NCBI RefSeq assembly: GCF_030435705.1
Contig: NZ_CP129381.1
Coordinates: 248,001 to 312,000, forward strand
Source of the DNA: Rhizobium sp. SSA_523
GTDB lineage: Bacteria; Pseudomonadota; Alphaproteobacteria; Rhizobiales; Rhizobiaceae
Direction of reading: 5' to 3'
Length of the DNA: 64,000 nucleotides
The position numbers and the translations under genes are program-made. Positions 43,742 through 52,230 of the stretch are shown here, piece by piece (position 1 is the first letter of the stretch; every line of letters starts with the position of its first letter). The notes under the pieces are model-generated. The model did not search any database and was not told the origin of the DNA. It saw only the letters and a list, made by a program, of their open reading frames with translations.

Positions 43742-45007
43742 CTACTTGACCAGCGATTCCTTCAGCTTGGAAACGTCGTCGGCCTCCATCTGGCCGATTG
43801 TCGTGACCGTGCCATCCTTGATCTGCCAGAGACGGAAGGGGCCGGTGATATCTCCGTTCTTGTCGAAGTTCACGGGGCCGATCACGCCTTCATACCGGAT
43901 CGCCTTGCCCTCCTTGATCAGCTTCAGGGCTTTCTCGAACTCCTGCTTGCCGGCGTAGATCGGCTCTCCACCCTGCGCCACGACGTCGGGAATGGCCGCC
44001 TTGATCGCTGCCTTGTCGGGCTTGCCGGCCTTGGCAATGGCCAGCGCCACGATTGCGCCGGCGTCATAAGACCGGTCGGCTGCCGGAGCGCCGGGCGAAA
44101 TGCCGCCGGAGAAGGATTCGTAATTGGCGTTGAAATATTCCGTCGATGCCGTCGGGCTGGTGCCGGAGGAGGTGCCATAGGCATCGTTCAGATATTGCGC
44201 GCCAACGCTCTCGATGAAATCCTTGGAATTCATGCCGTCATTCAGCAGGAATTTCTGGGCGCCGCCGCCGGAGATCCAGGCCCGGGCCACCGTTGCTCCG
44301 TCCACCGGTGTGCTGACGAGATAAAGGGCTTCGGGATCGCCGTTCATGGCAGCACTCGCCTCGGACGAATAGCTGGCCTGCTTCTCGTTATACGGCGTGG
44401 TCGAGGTGATCGTGCCGCCGAGCTTCTCATAGGCTGCGGAGAATTCCCGCACCATGTTGACGCCGAAATCATTGTTGACATGGATGATCGCAATTTTCTT
44501 CAGGCCCTGGTCGACCGCATATTTGGCCGCTGCCGTGCCCTGCAGGGCATCCGACGTGATGGTGCGGAAGAAGACGCCATTTGTCTTGCCGTCCCGGCCG
44601 AGCGCCGTCAGGGTCGGCGAGGAAGAGGCGGGGGAGACTTGCACGACACCTGCCGGAGCCGTGACGGAGGTCAGGATCGGGATGGAGACGGACGAGATGA
44701 TCCCCCCGATGATGACCGGCACTTTCTTGATGTTGACGAGCTGCGTCGCCTGATCGACAGCGACGGTGCCCTGGCTCTGGCTGTCGCGGGTATCCATGAC
44801 GAGCTTGCAGCCGTCGACGCCACCGGCCTCGTTGAAGTCGCGGAAGGCCATTTCCACGGATTTCGCGCCGGCCTTGCCATATTCGCCCGCAGGGCCCGTC
44901 AATTCGAGGACGACGCCGACGGTGATGTCGCAATCGGCGGCCTCAGCGGACAGGGCGGCAAATGACGCGCCTGCCAGCAATGTGGATGCAAAGATCAGTT
45001 TCTTCAT
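43742..45007 (-). CDS. Liv-type ABC transporter substrate-binding protein
   Basis: 421-residue periplasmic binding protein of the branched-chain amino-acid (LivJ/LivK) type. Signal peptide MKKLIFASTLLAGASFAALSAEA, cleaved near EAA-DC (about 24). The mature start DITVGVVLELTGPAGEYGKAGAKSVEMAFRDFNEAGGVDG is typical. ATG 45007 is chosen because AGGGGA lies 6 bases before it; the earlier ATG at 45013 would leave no gap. It is last in the minus-strand operon and supplies the receptor for LivF/G/H/M on the other strand. Many Liv-type systems carry aromatic acids or amides, so the ligand is open. Confidence 0.9.
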   Translation of the reverse strand: MKKLIFASTLLAGASFAALSAEAADCDITVGVVLELTGPAGEYGKAGAKSVEMAFRDFNEAGGVDGCKLVMDTRDSQSQGTVAVDQATQLVNIKKVPVIIGGIISSVSIPILTSVTAPAGVVQVSPASSSPTLTALGRDGKTNGVFFRTITSDALQGTAAAKYAVDQGLKKIAIIHVNNDFGVNMVREFSAAYEKLGGTITSTTPYNEKQASYSSEASAAMNGDPEALYLVSTPVDGATVARAWISGGGAQKFLLNDGMNSKDFIESVGAQYLNDAYGTSSGTSPTASTEYFNANYESFSGGISPGAPAADRSYDAGAIVALAIAKAGKPDKAAIKAAIPDVVAQGGEPIYAGKQEFEKALKLIKEGKAIRYEGVIGPVNFDKNGDITGPFRLWQIKDGTVTTIGQMEADDVSKLKESLVK

Positions 45008-45009
45008 GT

Positions 45010-46056
45010 TCATTCCCCTTTGTTTAAGTTGTATTTCATAATGCTGCCGTGACGTCCCTTGCGATCGCGCTCCAGCGAATAGACGTCACCCTCCAACTCC
45101 CGGCAACCGGCCATGACGGCCTCGATTTCGGAGAGATCCTGCGCCGACAGATTCGTGTCGGAAATAGCCAGGTTCGACGCCAGATGGTCGCGGTTGCGCG
45201 CGCCGACAATGACGGCTGCGACAGCCGGTCTGCGCAACATGGCGGCACTGGCGATGGTTGCGATATCGGTTTCATGGCGATCCGCAATTTGTCTCAGAAC
45301 CGTCAGAAGGGCCTGGAACTGATCCCAGCCGCCGATATCGTCGATGATCAGCTTGTATTTGGTCAGCGATCGGTTCTCCAGCGGATGCATGGGCTCCGCA
45401 ACGCCGAGCCATTTGTCGCTCAAGAAGCCGCCTGCAACCGTGCCGTAACACAGGAGGGAGAAATTCTTCTCCTGCGCCAGCGAGACCATGCGCTTTTCCG
45501 GGCGCCGGTCGAGCAGCGAATATTGCAGCTGCAGCGAGGTCAGCGGCAGGCCACCGGAAACCAGCGCATCGATATGATCGCTGTCGAAATTGGTGGCGCT
45601 GATCTTGTCGATCTTGCCGGCATGCTGGAGTTCCTTCAGCCAGCCCGCAGTCTCCTGCCAGCCGGGAATGTCATAGGCCCACCAGTGGAACTGAACGAGG
45701 TCCAGCCGCTGCAGGTTGAGACGCTTCAGCGAGGTATCGATGACGCTCTCGACATAGGCCTTGCTGATCGTCGAGAGGACCGCAAGATCCGGCACGAACT
45801 TGGTGTGGACCCGGATCGCGCGCAGCGCCTCCTCGCCGCGCAGGTCGCGGTATTTCAGGCGGAACCGGCCGATCATCTCCTCGACGCCGGTGTAGATGTC
45901 GGCGCAGTCGAAGGTGGTGATCCCGGCATCGGCAAAGGCCACCATATCGTCGATCGCCGCCTCGGCGTCGATTGCGCCATGGCCGCCGGCCAATTGCCAG
46001 CCGCCGCGAATGACGCGGGAAATTTTGTAATCGGGGGCTAGCGCTATGCGTTGCAT
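45010..46056 (-). CDS. Aldo/keto reductase
   Basis: 348-residue (beta/alpha)8 NAD(P)H-dependent oxidoreductase. The catalytic tetrad is present: D50 and Y55 in FDCADIYTG, K86 in VHTKF, and H124 in QFHWW. It closely parallels the AKR half of the fusion protein at 50764 (shared QFHWW, YGT-x-x-GGFLS-x-x-WLG and SKYK/TKYK segments), so the two are paralogues on opposite sides of the importer genes. It lies 3 bases after the TIGR04076-like gene and 2 bases before the binding-protein start codon. Confidence 0.9.
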   Translation of the reverse strand: MQRIALAPDYKISRVIRGGWQLAGGHGAIDAEAAIDDMVAFADAGITTFDCADIYTGVEEMIGRFRLKYRDLRGEEALRAIRVHTKFVPDLAVLSTISKAYVESVIDTSLKRLNLQRLDLVQFHWWAYDIPGWQETAGWLKELQHAGKIDKISATNFDSDHIDALVSGGLPLTSLQLQYSLLDRRPEKRMVSLAQEKNFSLLCYGTVAGGFLSDKWLGVAEPMHPLENRSLTKYKLIIDDIGGWDQFQALLTVLRQIADRHETDIATIASAAMLRRPAVAAVIVGARNRDHLASNLAISDTNLSAQDLSEIEAVMAGCRELEGDVYSLERDRKGRHGSIMKYNLNKGE

Positions 46057-46059
46057 CGG

Positions 46060-46404
46060 TCAATCTTCTTTCAGGGGAACGGCGGTTGTTTCGGCATGGC
46101 TGAAGCGACGAATGCCCGTTCGCGTGATGCGCAGGCGCGTTCCGCAATTGGGGTCGGGGCAGGCGATGTCGGCGTCGGTGGCCATCCAGTCATGCGGATG
46201 GAGCGGGCGCTGCTTGGCGGCCAGGAGCGGCAGTACCGATGCCAGCGAATAGATGGAAATGCCCTGGCCCGGCGGCAGATGCAGCATTTCCCCCTTGAGT
46301 TCGAAATGGTCGCCCGGCTTGGCGCCGCAATAGACCGGGCCGCTTTCCGGCATGACCACATCCACCCGCAGGTCGAAAAGTTCGAACATATCGTCCTTCG
46401 TCAT
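46060..46404 (-). CDS. Small TIGR04076-like protein of unknown function
   Basis: 114-residue protein resembling the TIGR04076 family: FELFDLRVDVVMPESGPVYCGAKPGDHFELKGEMLHLPPGQGISIYSLASVLPLL, then HPHDWMATDADIACPDPNCGTRLRITR. The three cysteines (about 24, 88 and 93) and His pairs could bind a metal. ATG 46404 has GAGGAG nearby; a longer frame would overlap the GntR gene. These proteins are often found beside aldo/keto reductases, as here, but the biochemical role is unknown. Confidence 0.75.
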   Translation of the reverse strand: MTKDDMFELFDLRVDVVMPESGPVYCGAKPGDHFELKGEMLHLPPGQGISIYSLASVLPLLAAKQRPLHPHDWMATDADIACPDPNCGTRLRITRTGIRRFSHAETTAVPLKED

Positions 46405-46414
46405 CGCGATCTCC

Positions 46415-47128
46415 TCACGCTGCCTGTTCATCGGCGTCGAGCCGGGCGCGGACAAGGTCGAAGGAGCGACCGATGTCATCCGCCAGCGCCTGCATCGCCG
46501 CCTCGCCGTTGCCTGTCTCGAGCGCGGCGATCATCGCCCAATGATGGTCGGTTGCTGCAAGCCCGCCCGCTTCATTGTGGATCTGTGCCGCGGCCCTGAC
46601 GACCGGACCGGATTGCAGCCACAGGCTCTCGACGATGGGAATGAGGACATAGGATCCGGCCGCGCCATAGATCTGGAAATGGAAGCGCTGGTTGAGGAGC
46701 GACGTTACAGGGCCGATATCCTGGCCGTGCTCGTCGAAGGCGCGATCGCATTCACGGTTGATCTGCCTTAAGGTTTCCAGGGCCTCGGGATTGAGGTTGG
46801 GCATGGCCATCTGCACCAGCCGGCCTTCGATCAGCACGCGGGCCCGCTCCAGATCATCCAGCCTCTGGCGGGTAATGAGCGGCACACGGACCGTCCGGTT
46901 CGGCATGGCTTCCAGAGCCTGTTCGGAAACCAGGCGGCCCAGCGCTTCGCGAACCGGCATGGTGCTGGTCTGCAGGCGCTCCGCCAGTTCCACGATCCGC
47001 AGAAGATCGCCCGCCGCAAAGCCGCCGCTGATGAGCGACTGGCGCAACTGCGCATAGACGCGATCCTGCACCGTCTCCCGCGCAACGGGGGTAAGACCTT
47101 CAACGCTGCCCGGCACTGTATCGCTCAT
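46415..47128 (-). CDS. GntR-family (FCD domain) transcriptional regulator
   Basis: 237-residue regulator with winged helix TVQDRVYAQLRQSLISGGFAAGDLLRIVELAERLQTSTMPVREALGRLVSEQAL and an FCD domain (NQRFHFQIYGAAGSYVLIPIVESLW, DHHWAMIAALETGNGEAAMQALADDI). ATG 47128 with GAGGTG upstream is preferred to a longer frame that would cover the operator region. It heads the minus-strand operon and is divergent from livG, so it probably controls both arms through the palindrome at 47195. Confidence 0.9.
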   Translation of the reverse strand: MSDTVPGSVEGLTPVARETVQDRVYAQLRQSLISGGFAAGDLLRIVELAERLQTSTMPVREALGRLVSEQALEAMPNRTVRVPLITRQRLDDLERARVLIEGRLVQMAMPNLNPEALETLRQINRECDRAFDEHGQDIGPVTSLLNQRFHFQIYGAAGSYVLIPIVESLWLQSGPVVRAAAQIHNEAGGLAATDHHWAMIAALETGNGEAAMQALADDIGRSFDLVRARLDADEQAA

Positions 47129-47194
47129 TGGCACCTCGCATCTTGTCGGATGGTTCTGCCGAAATTTTAGGGTTGCTTTTCTTTTAGGCTTCAA

Positions 47195-47206
47195 GTTTGA
47201 TCAAAC
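47195..47206. promoter_or_regulatory. Candidate GntR operator between divergent operons
   Basis: GTTTGATCAAAC is a perfect 12-base palindrome in the 103-base gap between the GntR gene and livG. TTTGATCAAA cores are known for FCD-type GntR proteins. It lies 26 bases before the livG start codon, so binding would interfere with that promoter. Confidence 0.55.
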
Positions 47207-47231
47207 ATCATTCATCAAATCAAGTCCGAAA

Positions 47232-48038
47232 ATGGCGATGACCGCAAGCGAAAACATCTCACAGAATGCCGAGACGTCGCCGGTCATCGATGCGCGACGG
47301 CTGACCAAGCGTTTCGACGGCCTGACTGTCGTCTCCGACATGTCGCTGACGGTGGCCAAAGGCGAGATGGTGGGACTGATCGGCCCCAATGGCGCCGGCA
47401 AGACGACCATGTTCAATCTCATCGCCGGGAGCCTGAAGCCGACATCGGGGCAATTGTGGGTGAACGGGCGGGATGTTTCGCGACAGCCGCCCGAGGGACG
47501 CATTGCGCAGGGGCTTGCCAGAACCTTCCAGATCCCCAAGCCCTTCTCCGACATGACCGTTCTCGAAAACCTGCTTGTCGGTGGACAGCAGCAGGAGGGG
47601 GAGGGCATGCTGGCGAATTTCTGGCGCCTGCCGGCCGTTCGTGCAAGGGAGGCACGGCTGATCGAGAAGGCGCGCGCGCTCCTCGATTTCGTCACCCTGT
47701 CCCATCTCGAGCATCAGCCGGCGCGCGTGCTCTCCGGCGGCCAGCGCAAGCTTCTGGAACTTGCGCGCGTGTTGATGGCCGATCCCGATGTCATCCTGCT
47801 CGACGAACCGGCGGCCGGGGTGAACCCTGCTTTGCTCGAGCTCATCATCGAGCGGGTGATCCTGCTGAACCGCCAGGGCACCTCGATCCTCCTGATCGAG
47901 CACAACATGGAAATGGTATCGCGGCTGTGTTCGCGGGTGGTCGCCATGGCGCTTGGCCAATGGCTGGCAGAAGGCTCTCCGGCCGATGTCGCAAGCAATC
48001 CGAGAGTCATCGAAGCCTATCTGGGAGGCGGCATGTGA
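47232..48038 (+). CDS. livG: Liv-type ABC transporter ATPase (LivG)
   Basis: 268-residue ATPase. Walker A IGPNGAGKTT (about 55-64), signature LSGGQRKLLELARVL, Walker B VILLDEPAAGVNP and switch His in LLIEHNMEMV. The insertion LLVGGQQQEGEGMLANFWRLPAVRARE is typical of LivG. It overlaps livF by 4 bases (GTGA). First gene of the plus-strand importer operon; its receptor gene is on the other strand. Confidence 0.93.
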   Translation: MAMTASENISQNAETSPVIDARRLTKRFDGLTVVSDMSLTVAKGEMVGLIGPNGAGKTTMFNLIAGSLKPTSGQLWVNGRDVSRQPPEGRIAQGLARTFQIPKPFSDMTVLENLLVGGQQQEGEGMLANFWRLPAVRAREARLIEKARALLDFVTLSHLEHQPARVLSGGQRKLLELARVLMADPDVILLDEPAAGVNPALLELIIERVILLNRQGTSILLIEHNMEMVSRLCSRVVAMALGQWLAEGSPADVASNPRVIEAYLGGGM

Positions 48039-48781
48039 GCGAGATCGTTCTCTCGACAAAGGATCTCGTCGCGGGCTATGAGCCGGACCTGCCGATCGTG
48101 CGCGGCATCGATTTCGCGGTCAGGAGCGGCGAGCTGGTTGTCCTTCTTGGGCCCAACGGTGCCGGCAAATCCACCTTCGTGAAAGCGATCGCCGGGCTTG
48201 TCCCCATTCATGCGGGACAGATGGAGTTGAACGGTCGCGACATCACCCGCGTTGCGCCGCACCGGAAAGTGGCCGAAGGCCTGGCCTTCGTGCCGCAGAC
48301 GGATAATGTCTTCGCGACCATGTCCATTCTGGAGAACCTGCAGATCGCGGTGGCGCATCTGCCGAAGGCTCGGCGAAAGGCCGCGATCGACAGTCTTTTC
48401 GCGCGCTTTCCGGACCTGGCGGCAAAGCCGTCGCGCCTGGCGGGCGCATTGTCGGGCGGGCAGCGGCAGATGCTGGCGGTGGCGCGCGCGCTGGCGCTCG
48501 ACCCGCCGGTGATCATCCTCGATGAGCCGTCCGCCGGCCTCTCGCCCAAGATCGTGGGTGAGGTCTTCGCCATGCTAAAGAGCATCAACCGGGAGGGGGT
48601 CACCGTCATCCTGGTGGAGCAGAACGTCAAAGCCGCGCTTGCGATCGCCAGCCGCGCCATCATTCTTGCCGAAGGACGCTTCCGCCACGAGGGGCGGCCG
48701 GAGGACCTGATCAACGATCCGCTGGTGGGCCGCATCTATCTGGGCGCGGCACCACATGCCGACACTGGGGGCGCGGCATGA
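48035..48781 (+). CDS. livF: Liv-type ABC transporter ATPase (LivF)
   Basis: 248-residue ATPase, the shorter partner of LivG. GTG start at 48035 inside the livG stop. Walker A LGPNGAGKST (about 37-46), signature LSGGQRQMLAVARAL, Walker B VIILDEPSAGLSP and LVEQNVKAAL with the Gln-Asn seen in LivF instead of His. Overlaps livH by 4 bases. Confidence 0.93.
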   Translation: MSEIVLSTKDLVAGYEPDLPIVRGIDFAVRSGELVVLLGPNGAGKSTFVKAIAGLVPIHAGQMELNGRDITRVAPHRKVAEGLAFVPQTDNVFATMSILENLQIAVAHLPKARRKAAIDSLFARFPDLAAKPSRLAGALSGGQRQMLAVARALALDPPVIILDEPSAGLSPKIVGEVFAMLKSINREGVTVILVEQNVKAALAIASRAIILAEGRFRHEGRPEDLINDPLVGRIYLGAAPHADTGGAA

Positions 48782-49689
48782 ACCCGCAATTTCTGATGGA
48801 TGGCGTGATTGCGGGAGCCATTATCGGGCTCGGTGCGATCGGCGTCACCTTGACCTATTCGATCCTGCGCTTCTCGAATTTCGCCCATGGCGAATTTCTC
48901 TCCTGGGGCGCCTATCTCGCGCTTGCCGTCAGCAGTGCGCTCGGCTTTCTCTCCGCCGGTCTGACAAAGCCGATCGGGCCGTTTTCCTTCGGCTGGTCGC
49001 TGCCGTTTGCCGTGCTGGTCGCCATGGCGCTGACGGCCCTGCTTGCTCTGGTGGTGGATGCGCTGCTGTTTTCCAGCTTCCGGCGCCGCGGCAGTCCGAT
49101 CATCATCATGGTCATGGCCAGCTTCGGCGCATCGCTTGCCTTGCGCAGCCTGCTGGAATTCCTGTTCACCTCGCGCCCGGCCTATTTCTCCAAGGCCTTG
49201 CAGATTGCGATGAAGCTCGGCGGCGGTCTGCGAGCGACGCCCGACCAGTTGCTGATGCTTGTCCTGTCGGCGTTTGCCGTCATCGCCGTGCACCTCGTTC
49301 TCACACGCACCGATACCGGTCGCGCCATGCGCGCCGTCAGCGAAAACCCGGCGCTGGCAAGCATTGCCGGCATCGATGTGCGGCGGGTCATCCGCACCGC
49401 CTGGTGCCTCGGCGCCGCGCTGGCCTGCATAGCAGGGATCATGAGCGGTCTGCTGATCCAGATCCGCCCCTATCTCGGTCATGACCTTCTCCTGCCGCTG
49501 TTTGCCGCGGCCATTCTTGGCGGGATCGGCAGCGTGCCGGGCGCCATGGTCGCAGGCCTCTTGATCGGCGTTTGCGAAGCGCTGGCCGTGCAGATGGTGG
49601 GGGCGGAATGGCGCGCCGCCGTCTCCTTCGTCATTCTCATCGCGGTGCTGCTGATCCGGCCGCGCGGCCTGTTCGGGAGGGCGGCATGA
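48778..49689 (+). CDS. livH: Liv-type ABC transporter permease (LivH)
   Basis: 303-residue inner-membrane permease. About eight hydrophobic segments begin with FLMDGVIAGAIIGLGAIGVTLTYSILRF. LivH landmarks: NFAHGEFLSWGAYLAL, the cytoplasmic loop GRAMRAVSENPALASIAGIDVRRVI and AAILGGIGSVPGAMVAGLLIG. Starts inside the livF stop and overlaps livM by 4 bases. Confidence 0.93.
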   Translation: MNPQFLMDGVIAGAIIGLGAIGVTLTYSILRFSNFAHGEFLSWGAYLALAVSSALGFLSAGLTKPIGPFSFGWSLPFAVLVAMALTALLALVVDALLFSSFRRRGSPIIIMVMASFGASLALRSLLEFLFTSRPAYFSKALQIAMKLGGGLRATPDQLLMLVLSAFAVIAVHLVLTRTDTGRAMRAVSENPALASIAGIDVRRVIRTAWCLGAALACIAGIMSGLLIQIRPYLGHDLLLPLFAAAILGGIGSVPGAMVAGLLIGVCEALAVQMVGAEWRAAVSFVILIAVLLIRPRGLFGRAA

Positions 49690-50759
49690 GCCTTGATATC
49701 CTCGCCTATGGTGCTTTCTTTCTCTCCATGGCCCTGACCTATGCCATCATCTGCCTCGGGCTGAACGTCCAATGGGGCATGACCGGCCTTTTCAATGTCG
49801 GTATCGCCGCCTTTGTCGCGATCGGCGCCTATACCTCGGCCATTCTGACGACGCCCGACAGCGCCGATCGGTTCGGCGGGTTTGAAATGCCTGTCGCTAT
49901 CGGCTGGCTCGCCGCCGCCTGCGCCTCGGGCGCGGCCTCCTGGGCCGTGGGAGCCCTGACCATTCGCCTGCGCGCCGATTATCTGGCGATTGCCACGTTC
50001 GGCGTGGCCGTGACGGTTCAGCTATGCATGCTCAATCTGCAGCCTTTGACCGGCGGCGCCTTCGGTATCGGCTTCATTCCGCGGCCTTTCGCGGACTATC
50101 AGGACAATGCCCTTCTGTTCAGCCTCGCCAATCTCGGCGTCATGGCGCTGGTGGTGCTGCTCCTTTATCTTGGCCTGGAGCACCTGGCGAAAAGCCCATG
50201 GGGCCGGGTGCTCAGGGCCATTCGCGAGGATGAGATGGCGGCACAGGCGCTTGGCAAGCGTCCGGTGCGCTTTCGGCTGCAGGCCTTCGCCCTGGGCGGC
50301 GCGATCATGGGACTGGCCGGCGCGGCCCAGGCGCATTTCATCGGTTTCATCGCGCCGGACAATTACATGCCCGTCCTGACGTTCCAGGTCTGGGCCATGC
50401 TTATCGTCGGCGGATCCGGCAATAATCGCGGCGCGATCGCCGGCGCGGTGATCGTCTGGGGACTCTGGGCGCTGAGCGCAGCCGCCGTCTCTGCTTTCGT
50501 TCCACCGGAGCAGCAGGCGCGTGCCGCCGCCCTGCAGATCGTTGCCATCGGCACCGGTCTCTGCCTGATGCTGCTGTGGCGGCCGCGCGGCCTGTTCGGC
50601 GAGATCAGCCCGCTGACGCGCCTGAGGGCCGCACGCTCCAGGCAGCCGATGCCATCCGCCATCGAGGCGGCCGCCGCCCCTGCCGACGGCTTTGCCTCTT
50701 CAAGCGTCAATTCCACTTCTACGGCCGCCAATTTCAGGGCCAACACTGCCAAGGACTGA
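49686..50759 (+). CDS. livM: Liv-type ABC transporter permease (LivM)
   Basis: 357-residue inner-membrane permease, larger partner of LivH. Landmarks: GLNVQWGMTGLFNVGIAAFVAIGAYTSAIL, SPWGRVLRAIREDEMAAQALGKRPVRFRLQAFALGG and VGGSGNNRGAIAGAVIVWGLW. The last 40 residues are an Ala/Ser-rich tail. Four bases separate its stop from the AKR-RidA fusion gene, so that enzyme is part of the same transcript. Confidence 0.92.
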   Translation: MSLDILAYGAFFLSMALTYAIICLGLNVQWGMTGLFNVGIAAFVAIGAYTSAILTTPDSADRFGGFEMPVAIGWLAAACASGAASWAVGALTIRLRADYLAIATFGVAVTVQLCMLNLQPLTGGAFGIGFIPRPFADYQDNALLFSLANLGVMALVVLLLYLGLEHLAKSPWGRVLRAIREDEMAAQALGKRPVRFRLQAFALGGAIMGLAGAAQAHFIGFIAPDNYMPVLTFQVWAMLIVGGSGNNRGAIAGAVIVWGLWALSAAAVSAFVPPEQQARAAALQIVAIGTGLCLMLLWRPRGLFGEISPLTRLRAARSRQPMPSAIEAAAAPADGFASSSVNSTSTAANFRANTAKD

Positions 50760-50763
50760 TACC

Positions 50764-52230
50764 ATGCCAATGCGTCCAGACCGTACCCTGCTTGCCCCTG
50801 GCCTCGAGATCAGCCGCCTTGTCTGCGGCCTCTGGCAGGTGGCGGATATGGAGAAAGACGGGACGACCATCGATCCCGAAACCGGCGCCGATGCGCTGCA
50901 AGCCTATGTTGAAGCCGGCTTCGACAGTTTCGATATGGCTGATCATTACGGGTCGGCAGAGATCATCACCGGTCATCTTCTGAAGCGTTACGGTGCAGGC
51001 GAAAAGAGGCCGCGCGCTTTCACGAAATGGTGCCCGGAGCCTCAGCCGATGACACGGGATGTGGTTCGCCGGGGTGTGGAAGAGCGGCTGCGGCGACTGG
51101 GCGTCGAGAAGATCGACCTGCTGCAGTTCCACTGGTGGACGTTTCAACATCCGGCCTGGCTCGACGCCTTGCACGAAATGCAGGCCATGAAGGACGAAGG
51201 GCTGATCGGGGCGCTTGGCCTCACCAATGTGGATGCCGCGCATCTGGCGCTGGCGCTGGCCGACGGGATCGAGATCGCCAGCAATCAGGTATCGTTCTCG
51301 CTCGTCGATCGCCGCGCGTCGCAGGACCTTTCGGCACTCTGCCAGCGCAGCGGCGTCAAGCTCCTGGCCTATGGCACGCTCTGCGGTGGCTTCCTCTCAG
51401 AACGCTGGCTTGGCCAGCCCGAGCCGCACGCGATCGCCGATTGGAGCCGGTCGAAATACAAGCGCTTCATCGATGTGGCGGGTGGCTGGACAGCCTATCA
51501 GGGCATTCTGCGGGCCGCTTCCAGCATTGCCCGCAAGCACGGCGTTTCACTGTCCAATGTTGCGAGCCGCTGGGTTCTGGAGCATGAGGCGGTTGCCGCA
51601 ACCATCATCGGCGCAAGGCTGGGGGAGAGCGAGCATCGCGACGATAACCTCAACGTCTTCCGTTTTTCGCTGGACGACGAGGACAAGGCGCTGCTGGATG
51701 ACGCTTTCGCCGGGACGCAGCCGATTCCGGGCGATTGCGGCGACGAATATCGCAAGCCACCGTTTCTGACGGCATCCGGCGATCTCAGCCATCACCTCGA
51801 TGCAATCCCGTCGGTCTATGAAGCGGTTCCGGTCGAGGGCAGGCCGTCCCGCCGCCGGGTCTCTTCGGGCAGTATCTGGGAGCCGCTTGCCGGGTATAGC
51901 CGTGCCGTGCGCATCGGCAATCGCGTGCTCGTCTCGGGCACGACAGCAACTCACGGCACTGATCGCTGCGTGGCGCCCGGCGATGCGGGCGCCCAGGCGA
52001 CCTATATTCTCGACAAGATCGCAGCCTCGCTTGCGCCGCTGGGGGCGAGCATGGACGATGTGGTGCGCACGCGGATCTATCTTCGCGATGCCGCGCAATG
52101 GGAACCGGTGTCGCGCGCTCATGGCCGCGTCTTTTCGACCATCCTGCCGGCCAATACGCTTATCCAGGCCGGCGGGCTGATCGGCGATTACGAGGTCGAG
52201 ATCGAAGCCGAGGCGATGATCGACGGCTGA
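50764..52230 (+). CDS. Aldo/keto reductase fused to a RidA-like domain
   Basis: 488-residue two-domain protein. Residues about 8-320 are an aldo/keto reductase with intact tetrad D57, Y62, K88 and H123 (FDMADHYG, AFTKW, QFHWW). After a linker, residues about 366-485 form a RidA/YjgF domain (YSRAVRIGNRVLVSGTTATHG, DDVVRTRIYLRDAAQWEPV, DYEVEIEAEAM). The arginine that binds substrate carboxylate in true RidA imine deaminases appears replaced by Asn464 (PANTLIQ instead of PAR-x-x-V), as in non-deaminase Rid subgroups. Last gene of the importer operon; its stop codon abuts the convergent isomerase stop with no bases between. Confidence 0.88.
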   Translation: MPMRPDRTLLAPGLEISRLVCGLWQVADMEKDGTTIDPETGADALQAYVEAGFDSFDMADHYGSAEIITGHLLKRYGAGEKRPRAFTKWCPEPQPMTRDVVRRGVEERLRRLGVEKIDLLQFHWWTFQHPAWLDALHEMQAMKDEGLIGALGLTNVDAAHLALALADGIEIASNQVSFSLVDRRASQDLSALCQRSGVKLLAYGTLCGGFLSERWLGQPEPHAIADWSRSKYKRFIDVAGGWTAYQGILRAASSIARKHGVSLSNVASRWVLEHEAVAATIIGARLGESEHRDDNLNVFRFSLDDEDKALLDDAFAGTQPIPGDCGDEYRKPPFLTASGDLSHHLDAIPSVYEAVPVEGRPSRRRVSSGSIWEPLAGYSRAVRIGNRVLVSGTTATHGTDRCVAPGDAGAQATYILDKIAASLAPLGASMDDVVRTRIYLRDAAQWEPVSRAHGRVFSTILPANTLIQAGGLIGDYEVEIEAEAMIDG

